Source of the DNA: Sva-07 sp963828415
Lineage (GTDB): Bacteria; Actinomycetota; Acidimicrobiia; Acidimicrobiales; Ilumatobacteraceae
DNA length: 64,000 nt
Assembly: GCA_963828415.1 (NCBI GenBank)
Contig: CAWHEI010000001.1
Coordinates: 682,001-746,000, forward strand
Reading direction: 5' to 3'
The notes under the pieces are model-generated. The model was not told the origin of the DNA and searched no databases. It was given only the letters and a program-made list of their open reading frames with translations. The position numbers and the translations under genes were made by a program. Positions 1-8,613 of this stretch are shown here, one piece after another. Every line of letters begins with the position of its first letter. The stretch's first letter is position 1.

Positions 1-161
1 ACGAGGTTCGGGATGAGGTCGATCCGACGCTTCAACTGGACGTCGATCTGGGACCAGGCGTTCTCGACCTGGTTGCGCGATCGAACCAGGCCGTTGTACG
101 AGATGATCAAGAACGCCACCAGGATCACCACGACGATGATCACGATGATGAGGGGAAGCAT
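1..161 (-). CDS. lemA: LemA family protein, N-terminal part (cut by window edge)
   Basis: The first 53 codons of a LemA-family protein are visible, reading leftward off the window. Residues 1-20 form one hydrophobic helix. It is followed directly by the family signature: YNGLVRSRN at about residues 22-30, then AWSQIDVQLKRR and DLIPNLV. LemA proteins are membrane-anchored helical-bundle proteins of uncertain biochemical role, and many sit beside TPM-domain or protease genes. The gene lies 28 bp downstream of pimA on the same strand and may be the tail of that operon or separately transcribed. Recognition of the family is firm; the function is not known. Confidence 0.85.
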   Translation of the reverse strand, partial: MLPLIIVIIVVVILVAFLIISYNGLVRSRNQVENAWSQIDVQLKRRIDLIPNL

Positions 162-189
162 TTGGACGAGTCTACGGCGGCACCCTCGG

Positions 190-1287
190 TCAACGGGAGG
201 ATGGGAGCAGCGACTGGTAGATCTCCACGTACCGGTCGGTCAGCGAGGTCATCGCGAAGTCTTCCGCTCGCACATCACCGGTTCCCCGCAACCGCCGAGA
301 GAGCGCATGATCGGTGGTCACCCTGCCCAATGCGTCGCCGAGCGCCTCGACGTCTCCGGGCTCGACGAGGAGTGCGTCGACGTCGTGGGTGGCCACGTTC
401 CGGTAGCCGTCGAGCGAGCTCGCCACGACGGTCGTGCTCGCCGCCATCGCCTCGATCAGGACGACACCGAACGATTCGCCACGCAACGACGGCGCACAGA
501 ACACGTCGGCCGCTCGGAGCCGGGCGAACTTCTCGTCGTCGGTGACCCGTCCGAGCCAGTGGAATCGATCGTCACCGGCCGTTGCTGCGGTCAGCTCGGC
601 CGTGTCGGGACCGTCGCTGCCGATCCAGACGTCGACGTCGAGGGCGCTGGTCACGACGGCATCCACCAGTACCCGCAACCCCTTGCGTTCCTCGTGTCGA
701 CCGCAGAAGAACACCGTCGGTCGCGCAGGAACGCGACCCGACTCACTCGACCACGGCGCAATCGAACGGATGGCGTCGAGTTCGACGCCGTTGAACAACA
801 CCTCGTACTCGCCGCCGAGGTGGCTGCGCACCAGTTCGAGGGCGTCCTTCGACACGACCACCTTGTGGTCGATTCTTCTGATGAGTCGGGTGAGCGCCGG
901 CTTCAGGATCCGATAGCTGGCCGATGTGCCGGCGGCGTGGAACGTCCCGACGGTCGGCGCCGAATGGACCATCAAGGCAGTGGACGTCGGACCCGGCGCG
1001 AGCGGCTCGTGGAGGTGAATCACGTCGAACTGTTCATCGGCGAGTACTCGCAGCGTCCGGAGGGCTGCTGACGGATCAGGGGCGATCGGAGCGATCGAGC
1101 CGTTGGCCGACAATGGCAGCGAGTCGCCGAGCGGCGTGACGAACGACTCGGGTGGCGGTCCGTCGCATGGTCCGATGACACGCGCCTCGTGTCCGCGCCG
1201 TCGCAGCTCGCGTGCGAGACCGAGCGCCTGCGCCTGCACGCCTCCCGGCACCGTGAGACTGTACGGGCAGACGATGCCGATCCTCAT
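190..1287 (-). CDS. pimA: Phosphatidylinositol alpha-mannosyltransferase PimA (GT4)
   Basis: This 365-residue GT-B glycosyltransferase is close to the usual PimA length. PimA moves mannose from GDP-mannose to the 2-position of the inositol of phosphatidylinositol at the cytoplasmic face of the membrane, the first step of PIM synthesis. The N-terminal Rossmann domain has the donor/acceptor loop GGVQ at residues 15-18 and the HLHEPLAPGPT segment near residue 91. The C-terminal domain has GRHEERKG and the GT4 motif RGESFGVVLIEAMAA with its paired glutamates. Its place downstream of a PIP synthase and a PatA-like gene matches the mycobacterial Rv2612c-Rv2610c order and supports PimA over a generic GT4 enzyme. 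A 14-bp gap separates it from the GGDEF/EAL gene upstream. Confidence 0.88.
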   Translation of the reverse strand: MRIGIVCPYSLTVPGGVQAQALGLARELRRRGHEARVIGPCDGPPPESFVTPLGDSLPLSANGSIAPIAPDPSAALRTLRVLADEQFDVIHLHEPLAPGPTSTALMVHSAPTVGTFHAAGTSASYRILKPALTRLIRRIDHKVVVSKDALELVRSHLGGEYEVLFNGVELDAIRSIAPWSSESGRVPARPTVFFCGRHEERKGLRVLVDAVVTSALDVDVWIGSDGPDTAELTAATAGDDRFHWLGRVTDDEKFARLRAADVFCAPSLRGESFGVVLIEAMAASTTVVASSLDGYRNVATHDVDALLVEPGDVEALGDALGRVTTDHALSRRLRGTGDVRAEDFAMTSLTDRYVEIYQSLLPSSR

Positions 1288-1301
1288 GGGCTCGTCACGA
1301 C

Positions 1302-3920
1302 TCAGGCCACCCCGAAGCGACGCTGGAGTTCCTCGGCTTCGAGCGGACCCGACAACAGATACCCCTGCCCGATGTCACACCCCAGCGCCTGCAACGCGCG
1401 CAGCTGGGCTGGACGCTCGATGCCTTCGGCTATCGAGATCACGTCGAGCCCGGACGTGAGCTGCAGGATCATTCTGGCCAACGACATGTCGAGCGTTTCC
1501 TCGTCGAGTTCGTCGATGAACTGACGGTCGATCTTGACGATGTCGACAGGGAACTGTTGCAGATACGACAGCGAGCAGTAGCCGGTTCCGAAGTCATCGA
1601 TTGCAATGAGTACACCAAGTTCCCGCAGCGGGGCAAGGTTGTCCGATGCCGACTCGATCTCCTCGACGAGCATCGTCTCGGTGAACTCGAGTACGACGAG
1701 TGTCGGATCGAGTCGGTGGACCTCGAGCGAACGTCGCACCTGATCGACGAATTCGGGTGACCGTATCTGCAACGCCGAGACGTTGATGCTGACGCGCTGC
1801 GGTCCTCTCTCCTGCCACTGCGAGGCCGCCTTGATGCTCTGGTCGACCACCCATCTCCCGATGGGCACGATGAGGCCCGCCCGCTCAGCGATCGGGATGA
1901 ACTCCGAAGGGGCGATCGGCCCACGGGTGGGATGCTCCCAGCGCAGCAGCGATTCCGCACCGACGACGCGGTGCGTCCGAAGATCGACCATCGGCTGGAA
2001 CACCAGCCGCAGCTGGTCGCGTTCGATCGCCGACCCGAGGTCGCTGCGGAACTCCAGGTGACGCGTGGCCGTCAGCCGCATGGCCGGGTCGAAGATCTTG
2101 ATCTGGCTCTTGCCGGCTCGCTTGGCCTCGTACATGGCGATGTCGGCGTCGCGGAGCAATCCGGCGGTCGTCATCCCGGGCGTCGACACGGCCACGCCGA
2201 CGCTGGCCAGTACTGCGAGGTCGTAGCCGGCGAGCGCGACGGGCTCGCGCAATGCATCGAGTAGACCCTCGGCGACGTCCAATGCTCGGTCGATACCACC
2301 GCGATCCTCGAGCAGCAGTGCGAACTCGTCGCCGCCCAAGCGGGCAGGCGTGTCGCCGGTTCCGGCCACCTGGCGAATCCGATCGGCGATCGAACGCAGC
2401 ATCTGGTCGCCGACGCCGTGTCCGAGCGCGTCGTTGACCGACTTGAAATCGTCCAGGTCGACGAACAGGACCACGACCGGATCGTCTTCGGGACGGGTGA
2501 CGCGCAGCGCATGGTCCATCCGGTCGAGGAACAGTGCCCGGTTCGCGAGGCCGGTCAGTTCGTCGTGGAACGCACGATGGCTGAGCTGGCGCTCGAGGTT
2601 GCGCTGTTCGGTGACGTCGCGGAACGTCGCAACGAGCCCGTCGACAGCGTCGCCGCCGAGCAGGTTGGCGATCGTGGCTTCGACTCGTCGGCGTTGGCCG
2701 TCGACACGGACGAGGCTGGCTTCGAACTTGACCATCTCGCCGTACGGGAGCGCGGCTGCTTTCCGGAGTTCCGCTGCTGCGGCGTCACGGTCGTCGCTTG
2801 CCACCAGGTCCACGAGCGATCGGCCCGTCCAGTCACTGGGTCGGTGCCCGAGCGTGCTCGCGAGGCCCGGGCTTGCGTAGTTCATCACACCGTTGGCGTC
2901 GACGAGCAGAACGACGTCGCTCGAGTGCTCGACCATTGCGGCCAACCGATCCTGGCCCTTGCGTTCGGTGAGGGCCCGCACGGTGGCCACGAGTCGCCAC
3001 ATGCGGGTCAATGCCAGGATCACGACCACGACGGCGCACACGGCGGCAATCGTGCGCGTCGCTTCGGTACCGAGTCCGGTGACGCTCAAGGTCAACAACA
3101 CGGTCAACGGTGTCAGCGCAGCGACGCTCAACCACACGACCCGGCCGAATCCGAGCAGCGGCGCCGTCTCCTGCGGACGATTCCGATGTGTCATGGTCGG
3201 ATCGAGCGCTGCGGCGCCGATGATGATCGGCGGTGCGATCGCCAGTCCAGCGATGAACCCGCCTGCTCCGAGCGACCCACGCAACTCGGCGATGCCCCGA
3301 GCCATGTCGGCGACCAGCAGCCATGCGACTCCGATTGCCAGCAGCGTGGTTGCCGGCACGCGGAACCGGTTCTGGATCGCGGTGCGCAACGCAATGGCGA
3401 GGGCGAGGGCATCGATCAGCGGGACGAGCACCGCCCAGACCCGATCCCCGAACGCCAGACCCCGGTCCGCCAGGTACGGTTCGACCACCGCGAGCCAGAC
3501 GCCGAGCCCGACGGCGATGCCCACGATCGCCGTTTCGATCGGGCCCAACGAGTCTTCGTCGGGCGAGGCATCCTGCCCGAGCATCGCCAATGCGACCACG
3601 AGGATGATGGCCGACACGAGATGGAATGCATCGCCCGCCGACGGGAACGTATCGGAACCGGCGAAGTACAGACGCGCCCACACCAACTGCGCGATGGCGA
3701 GCAGGCCGAGCGACACCGCAACGAGCACCCACGCCAACACTCGGCGCGGTTGATGCGCCGCAATTCCGACCCACACGGCGCCCACGCCGATCGCCGGCGC
3801 CACCACTCGGATGGCCTCGGTCGCTGCGTTCTCGGGCAGCACGAAATAGACCGCGGTGAGCGCGGCTGCGACAGCGACGAGGATGCGAGCGCGCATCGCC
3901 ATCGGGTATGTGTCCGCCAT
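1302..3920 (-). CDS. Membrane PAS-GGDEF-EAL protein (cyclic di-GMP synthase/phosphodiesterase)
   Basis: This is an 872-residue signalling protein. Residues 1 to about 310 contain roughly eight hydrophobic segments, a likely membrane sensor. A PAS domain follows at about 327-440. The GGDEF domain has an intact LGGDEF active loop near residue 528. The EAL domain carries ESL in place of EAL near residue 661, but keeps the catalytic-site elements NVSA, FTET, IDDFGTG, VKID and AEGIE. Both cyclase and phosphodiesterase activities therefore look possible. It lies 27 bp after the PatA-like gene and 14 bp before pimA, so it is probably co-transcribed with PIM synthesis genes. No strong ribosome binding site precedes the first ATG, and Met7 or Met9 are alternative starts. 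Confidence 0.9.
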   Translation of the reverse strand: MADTYPMAMRARILVAVAAALTAVYFVLPENAATEAIRVVAPAIGVGAVWVGIAAHQPRRVLAWVLVAVSLGLLAIAQLVWARLYFAGSDTFPSAGDAFHLVSAIILVVALAMLGQDASPDEDSLGPIETAIVGIAVGLGVWLAVVEPYLADRGLAFGDRVWAVLVPLIDALALAIALRTAIQNRFRVPATTLLAIGVAWLLVADMARGIAELRGSLGAGGFIAGLAIAPPIIIGAAALDPTMTHRNRPQETAPLLGFGRVVWLSVAALTPLTVLLTLSVTGLGTEATRTIAAVCAVVVVILALTRMWRLVATVRALTERKGQDRLAAMVEHSSDVVLLVDANGVMNYASPGLASTLGHRPSDWTGRSLVDLVASDDRDAAAAELRKAAALPYGEMVKFEASLVRVDGQRRRVEATIANLLGGDAVDGLVATFRDVTEQRNLERQLSHRAFHDELTGLANRALFLDRMDHALRVTRPEDDPVVVLFVDLDDFKSVNDALGHGVGDQMLRSIADRIRQVAGTGDTPARLGGDEFALLLEDRGGIDRALDVAEGLLDALREPVALAGYDLAVLASVGVAVSTPGMTTAGLLRDADIAMYEAKRAGKSQIKIFDPAMRLTATRHLEFRSDLGSAIERDQLRLVFQPMVDLRTHRVVGAESLLRWEHPTRGPIAPSEFIPIAERAGLIVPIGRWVVDQSIKAASQWQERGPQRVSINVSALQIRSPEFVDQVRRSLEVHRLDPTLVVLEFTETMLVEEIESASDNLAPLRELGVLIAIDDFGTGYCSLSYLQQFPVDIVKIDRQFIDELDEETLDMSLARMILQLTSGLDVISIAEGIERPAQLRALQALGCDIGQGYLLSGPLEAEELQRRFGVA

Positions 3921-3947
3921 GTTGATGCTCTGTCTTCGGCAGAACGC

Positions 3948-4889
3948 TCAGGTGACTTGATCGTCGTGCCCGTAACCGGGGTCACTCGGCCAGTTGGGCT
4001 GGAACATGTGCCATTGTGACGGCGCCCGCCGGATCAAGATCTCGAGATCCCTGGCGAGGTCCTGGGTGATGCGTGCGACGTCGTCACGCAGCCGTTTCTC
4101 GACCCGTTCGACCGTCAGCGGCGGCCGCACCCATGCGTGGTGCCCGTCGACGCGGCCCGTGAAGTACACGGCGGTCGGCAGGATCGGTGCGCCAGTGCGC
4201 AGGGCGAGCGTGGCCGGGCCGGCCGGCATCGTGGTCCGCTCGCCGAAGAACTCGACCTCGGGGCCCCCGCCTTGGAGATCACGATCGGCGAGCAGGCACA
4301 CGACGTGGTTGTCGTTGAGTGCCCGCATCACGGTGGTCCCAGCGCCGGCACCGAGCGGGACCACGTTCATCCCCAGCGCCGAACGGAGATCGACGAACCA
4401 CTCGAACAGTTCGGGTGGCTCGATCTTCTCGACGACCACCGTGATCTGATGACCTTGTTCGGCAATCCATCGTCCGGCCCATTCCCAGCCTCCGAGATGC
4501 GGGAGCACCAGGATCACGCCGTTGCCACGCGCGAGCCCGTTGACGATGTTGTCGTAGCCGTCGACGGCGAATCCCCGCTCGACCGTGGCGGCCGAGAGGT
4601 TCGGCAACCGGAAGCTCTCGAGCCAGTAGTGAGCGTACGAGTCGAACGCCTCCTGTACGGCCCGGCGCAGCCGCAGCCCGGTGAGCGTGGGATCGACGCG
4701 TTGGAGGTGTCGGCTGATCATCGCTCGGCGTTCACGGCTGGCGAAGTTGGCCCCGACACCGAAGGGAGTCGTGAGGCCCGCCGCCACGCGAGCCGGCATC
4801 CATTGCGCCGCTGCAGCGCCGAAGCGGTACGTCGACGTGGTTGCCAGGTCGGCGAACCGGCGGGGATCGGTGATCGGTCGCGACGGCAC
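3948..4889 (-). CDS. patA: PatA-like PIM acyltransferase (HtrB/LpxL family)
   Basis: This 313-residue protein belongs to the lysophospholipid/lauroyl acyltransferase (HtrB-LpxL) family. The H-x4-E catalytic motif is seen as HLGGWE, His131 and Glu136. The C-terminus has the PSQWHMFQPNWPSD stretch typical of the PatA group. PatA acylates the 6-position of the mannose of PIM1/PIM2 at the inner membrane face. The assignment to PIM rather than lipid A or glycerolipid rests on its position between the PIP synthase (3 bp upstream) and pimA. There is no cleavable signal peptide, consistent with a peripheral cytoplasmic-face enzyme. Confidence 0.85.
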   Translation of the reverse strand: MPSRPITDPRRFADLATTSTYRFGAAAAQWMPARVAAGLTTPFGVGANFASRERRAMISRHLQRVDPTLTGLRLRRAVQEAFDSYAHYWLESFRLPNLSAATVERGFAVDGYDNIVNGLARGNGVILVLPHLGGWEWAGRWIAEQGHQITVVVEKIEPPELFEWFVDLRSALGMNVVPLGAGAGTTVMRALNDNHVVCLLADRDLQGGGPEVEFFGERTTMPAGPATLALRTGAPILPTAVYFTGRVDGHHAWVRPPLTVERVEKRLRDDVARITQDLARDLEILIRRAPSQWHMFQPNWPSDPGYGHDDQVT

Positions 4890-4892
4890 GAC

Positions 4893-5579
4893 TCAGGTCG
4901 GCCGGCGCGGCACCCGGGTGCGGCGTCGCTCGGTGCGCGCCACCCGACGACTCTGGCGTCGCGATCGACGCATCTCGATCCTTGCAGCGGTCACCGGAGC
5001 GACCGCCGCCTGCTTCCAGACCTTGACGAAGCGCTGGACTGCGGTGATCGACGTGAGCACCAGCATGATCCACAGGATCGGTACCAACAGCACGGGAACC
5101 AGCAGACCCAGGCAGAGCGCGATGATCCGCTCGGCTCGTTCCATCAGACCGCCCTTGGCCTCGATGCCGAGGGATTCGGCCTTCGCCCGTTGGTAGCTGA
5201 TGAGGCTCGACACCGCCATGACCGCATACGGCAACAGCGCCATGTGCGGTGACTCTTCGGTCGCGAGGTACCAGGCGATACCGCCGAGGAGGAGGGCGTC
5301 GGTGATGCGGTCGACCGTCGAGTCGAAGAATGCCCCGCGCTGGCTGGCGCTGTCGGAGGCCTTGGCGAGCGCTCCGTCGAGCAGGTCGGGCAGTGCCGCC
5401 AGGATCACGAGCAGCAGGCCGAGGCGAAGGTACCCGGCACCGATGGCGACCGCAGCGCCAACGCCGACCAACAACCCGAGGATGGTGAGGTGGTCGGGCG
5501 TCAGACCGGTTTTGCGGAGCGCGGCGCCGACTGGCTTGACGGCCTTGTCGACCGGGGTGCGGAACTTGCCGTCGAACAT
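4893..5579 (-). CDS. pgsA: Phosphatidylinositol phosphate synthase (CDP-alcohol phosphatidyltransferase)
   Basis: This 228-residue integral membrane enzyme has about six hydrophobic segments. The CDP-alcohol phosphotransferase signature is complete: Asp65, Asp68-Gly69, Ala72, Gly82, Asp86 and Asp90. The normally conserved Arg after Ala72 is a Lys (Lys73). The DRITD sequence after the motif resembles mycobacterial PgsA1. In this neighbourhood the enzyme most likely joins CDP-diacylglycerol to inositol 3-phosphate, giving PIP for PIM synthesis. The start at 5579 was chosen because the longer open frame upstream reads through the preceding gene with low-quality sequence. The gene is followed 3 bp later by patA. 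Confidence 0.87.
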   Translation of the reverse strand: MFDGKFRTPVDKAVKPVGAALRKTGLTPDHLTILGLLVGVGAAVAIGAGYLRLGLLLVILAALPDLLDGALAKASDSASQRGAFFDSTVDRITDALLLGGIAWYLATEESPHMALLPYAVMAVSSLISYQRAKAESLGIEAKGGLMERAERIIALCLGLLVPVLLVPILWIMLVLTSITAVQRFVKVWKQAAVAPVTAARIEMRRSRRQSRRVARTERRRTRVPRRPT

Positions 5580-5589
5580 CGAGACGACG

Positions 5590-6090
5590 CTATCGCGACT
5601 CGGCGACGACGTCGGGATTGTCGAGCTCGGGATTGCCTTCGCGGAGATGCTCGATGACGCGACCGTCGATGGCATCGACGAGGACGAGACCGCGTTCGGC
5701 CGGTGGGTCCTCAGCCGAATAGCACAGCACCCGCCATGTCGGTCGGCTGCGCAGGCCACGCCAGACCTGCTGGGCCGACGCGTGCCCGATCGGGAAGCCG
5801 AGTGCCTGCTGTGCGGCAATCAGCGCCTCGGTCTCGTTGACGTGCATCTTCCATCCGCTGGTGATCGAGAAGACGCCAACGGCGCTCAACACGGCGGCAG
5901 CGACGAGCAACCCGTCGTTGACGATCGCGGAGCCGTCGAACGCGAAGTACACGATGACGCAGATCGCCGCGATCACGAGGTAGATCACACCGGGCCAGCG
6001 CCGACGACTGTTGTCGGGGAACTCGTAGGGGCCGACGAACGCCGACGGATCGAGGTCCGTGGGCAGTTCGTCTCGCAGGTCGTCGGTCAT
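5590..6090 (-). CDS. Conserved small membrane protein in the PIM operon, function unknown
   Basis: This 166-residue protein is not recognised. Residues 1-30 are acidic and hydrophilic. Two transmembrane helices at about 33-52 and 57-76 form a hairpin. The soluble C-terminal half ends in a compact segment containing WRVLCYSAEDPP and GLVLVDAIDGRVIEHL, with an alternating beta pattern that recalls a PepSY-like or small beta domain. That resemblance is only an impression. It lies 10 bp after the HIT gene and 10 bp before pgsA, so it is almost certainly in the same transcript. A role in phospholipid synthesis is a context guess. The ATG at 6090 gives a clean N-terminus. Confidence 0.75.
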   Translation of the reverse strand: MTDDLRDELPTDLDPSAFVGPYEFPDNSRRRWPGVIYLVIAAICVIVYFAFDGSAIVNDGLLVAAAVLSAVGVFSITSGWKMHVNETEALIAAQQALGFPIGHASAQQVWRGLRSRPTWRVLCYSAEDPPAERGLVLVDAIDGRVIEHLREGNPELDNPDVVAESR

Positions 6091-6100
6091 CGCGGCCAGG

Positions 6101-6628
6101 TTACTGACCGTCGGGCGGCGCAGCTGCCCAGGCGGATCGGAGTTTCGTCGCCGTGTCGACGAGGGCCTCGGGCAGCGTCTGAGTGTTCGAGATCGCCGAC
6201 ATGAAGTTCGAATCGCCGGTCCACCGCGGCACGACGTGCACGTGGAGGTGGTCGGGTACCGATCCACCGGCCGGCCGGCCCAGATTGAGCCCGACGTTCA
6301 AGCCGTCGGGCGCATAGACCGAGCGGACGATGCGTACTGCCTCGGTCACCGTCGCCCACAGGTCGGTGGTCTCCTCGTCGGTCAGCGCATCGAGATCGGC
6401 GACCTCCCGGTACGGGACCACCAGCAGATGCCCGGTCGTGTAGGGGAAGAGATTCACGATGACGAAACACGTCGCGCCGCGATGAACGATGTGCGTCTCG
6501 CTGTCGGGCGCTCCCGAGCGCAGCAGCCGAGTGAAGACGCTGCCCGGCTCAGTGGGCTCCGTACCGGTGCGGACGGGAGCCGCAGTCACGTAGCTCGATC
6601 GCCACCCCGACCAGATCCGCTCGAGCAT
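6101..6628 (-). CDS. HIT family hydrolase/phosphorylase
   Basis: This 175-residue histidine-triad protein carries the active-site motif HLHVHVV, with His127, His129 and His131, after the helper sequence PAGGSVPDH. An equivalent gene (Rv2613c, an Ap4A phosphorylase) occupies the same place between thrS and pgsA in Mycobacterium tuberculosis, so dinucleoside polyphosphate breakdown is the best guess. ThrRS and other synthetases can make Ap4A, which gives the neighbour relation some sense. It starts 2 bp after the thrS stop and precedes a small membrane protein gene by 10 bp. The start at 6628 was chosen over a much longer upstream frame that merely shadows thrS. Confidence 0.9.
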   Translation of the reverse strand: MLERIWSGWRSSYVTAAPVRTGTEPTEPGSVFTRLLRSGAPDSETHIVHRGATCFVIVNLFPYTTGHLLVVPYREVADLDALTDEETTDLWATVTEAVRIVRSVYAPDGLNVGLNLGRPAGGSVPDHLHVHVVPRWTGDSNFMSAISNTQTLPEALVDTATKLRSAWAAAPPDGQ

Positions 6629-6630
6629 GC

Positions 6631-8613
6631 TCAGGCGCCGAGCGCCGCCGATTCGGCGTCGGCCATCTCTTGGAGGAACTGCTCGACGAAGCGCGAGACG
6701 GCGACACCGCGCTCGACCTCGCCACCGCGCGGGTTGACACCCACCGTGCCGGCAGCGACGTCGTCGTCGCCGACGACGAGCACATAGGGGATCTTCTCGA
6801 GTTTCGCATTGCGAATCCGCTTGCCGAGCCCGTCGTCTGCCGCCGAGGTGTCGACCCGGGCGCCGGCGGCAGCCAGTGCGTCGACGACTGTCGCTGCGTA
6901 CGGCTCGTGAGCTTCCGCCACGGCGAGCACCCGCACCTGTGTCGGAGCGAGCCACGTCGGGAACGCCCCCGCGTAGTGCTCGAGCAGCACGCCGAAGAAC
7001 CGTTCGATCGAGCCGAACAGGGCGCGGTGCAGCATGATCGGTCGGTGGCGGCCGTTGTCGGCGCCGACGTACTCGAGGTCGAACCGCTCGGGGAGCTGGA
7101 AGTCGGCCTGGATCGTCGACAGCTGCCACGACCGCCCGATGGCGTCTTTGACGTCGATGTCGATCTTCGGGCCGTAGAACGCCGCGTCGCCGTCCTTGAC
7201 GGCGTACTCGAGACCATGGGAGTCGAGGGCTTCACGCAAGGCCTCGGTCGCTTCGTCCCAGATCTCGTCGTCGCCGATGTACTTGTCGGGGTCCTTGGTC
7301 GACAGGTTGAACGTGAACTCGTCGAACCCGAAGGCGCGCAGCACCGACAGGACGAAGTCGAGCAGGCTGGCCACCTCGGTGGCCATCTGCTCCTTCGTGC
7401 AGTAGATGTGGCTGTCATCCTGCGTGAAGCCGCGAATGCGCATCAGGCCGTGCAACGTGCCGGCGCGTTCGTATCGATACACGTTGCCCAGTTCGAACAG
7501 CCGCAACGGCAGCTCGCGGTAGCTGCGCTGGCGACTGCGGAAGATCAGGCAGTGCATCGGGCAGTTCATCGGCTTCATGTAGTACGTGCCATTGTCCATC
7601 TCCATCGGCGGGTACATGCCGTCGGCGTACCACTGGAGGTGCCCGGACGTCTCGAAGAGCTTGCCGTTCGCGAGGTGCGGCGTGTAGACGAACTCGTAAC
7701 CGCCGTGTTCGTGGCGCGTGCGGCTGTAGTCCTCCATCAGCTTGCGCACGATCGCACCCTTGGGGTGCCACACCGCCAGGCCACCGCCGAGCTCGCTCGG
7801 AAAGCTCAGCAGATCGAGTTCGGTGGCGAGCTTGCGGTGGTCACGCTTGGCCGCCTCCTCCAACTGGTGGAGGTGCTCGGCCAGCGCCTGCTTCGACTCC
7901 CACGCCGTGCCGTAGATGCGTTGCAGCATCGGGCCCTTCTCGTTGCCACGCCAATAGGCACCCGAGACGCGCTGGAGCTTGAAGAAACCGAGCTTGCCGG
8001 TCGACGGGACGTGCGGACCGACGCACATGTCGACGAACGAGTCGGTGTTGCGATAGGCGCTGATCAGACCGCCTTCGCCGACTTCGGCGGCATCGTCGTT
8101 GTCGGCTTCTGCGGCCTCGACGCGCTCGATGATCTCGACCTTGTAGGGCTGGTCGGCGAAGAGTTCCTTGGCCTCGGCCATCGACATCTCGGAGCGGACG
8201 AACGGCTGATTCGCCCTGACGATCTCGCGCATCTCGGCCTCGATGCGCTCGAGGTCGTCGTCACTGAAGGTCTTGGCGTCGGGAAGTTCGAAGTCGTAGT
8301 AGAAGCCGTTCTCGATGGCCGGACCGATCGAGAACTTCGCTCCGGGGAAGAGCCGTGTCACCGCTTGGGCCATCACGTGCGCCGTCGAATGACGCAGTAC
8401 GTGGCGGCCCTCGGGTGTGGCCGCCGTGATGATGGCGACGGTCGCTCCGTCGTGCAGGGTGACACCCAGGTCGGTCTCGGCGCCGTCGACGATCGCAGCG
8501 ACCGCCGCCTTCTTCAGGCCGGAGCCGATGGCAGCGGCAAGATCGAGCGCCGTGGCGTCATCGGCCAGTTCGCGCTCGGAGCCGTCGGGGAGAGAGACCG
8601 TGATGTTCGACAT
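6631..8613 (-). CDS. thrS: Threonine--tRNA ligase
   Basis: This 660-residue class II synthetase charges tRNA-Thr. It has an N-terminal TGS domain (residues 1-65), the editing domain with HSTAH at 75-79, and the catalytic core with MNCPMHC, in which Cys and His bind the essential zinc. The C-terminal anticodon-binding domain ends near EQFLQEMADAE. Length and domain order are normal. The chosen ATG gives a standard TGS start (MSNITVSL); the longer open frame upstream is non-homologous. Its 5' end overlaps, in another frame, the tail of the upstream PlsC reading frame as sequenced. It begins the block that continues with the HIT, pgsA, patA and pimA genes. Confidence 0.97.
   Translation of the reverse strand: MSNITVSLPDGSERELADDATALDLAAAIGSGLKKAAVAAIVDGAETDLGVTLHDGATVAIITAATPEGRHVLRHSTAHVMAQAVTRLFPGAKFSIGPAIENGFYYDFELPDAKTFSDDDLERIEAEMREIVRANQPFVRSEMSMAEAKELFADQPYKVEIIERVEAAEADNDDAAEVGEGGLISAYRNTDSFVDMCVGPHVPSTGKLGFFKLQRVSGAYWRGNEKGPMLQRIYGTAWESKQALAEHLHQLEEAAKRDHRKLATELDLLSFPSELGGGLAVWHPKGAIVRKLMEDYSRTRHEHGGYEFVYTPHLANGKLFETSGHLQWYADGMYPPMEMDNGTYYMKPMNCPMHCLIFRSRQRSYRELPLRLFELGNVYRYERAGTLHGLMRIRGFTQDDSHIYCTKEQMATEVASLLDFVLSVLRAFGFDEFTFNLSTKDPDKYIGDDEIWDEATEALREALDSHGLEYAVKDGDAAFYGPKIDIDVKDAIGRSWQLSTIQADFQLPERFDLEYVGADNGRHRPIMLHRALFGSIERFFGVLLEHYAGAFPTWLAPTQVRVLAVAEAHEPYAATVVDALAAAGARVDTSAADDGLGKRIRNAKLEKIPYVLVVGDDDVAAGTVGVNPRGGEVERGVAVSRFVEQFLQEMADAESAALGA

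Noticed and set aside
2418..4019. 533-residue open frame on the plus strand
   Set aside because: It is the antisense shadow of the PAS-GGDEF-EAL gene; composition is Arg/His/Asp-rich with no domain, as expected from high-GC antisense frames.
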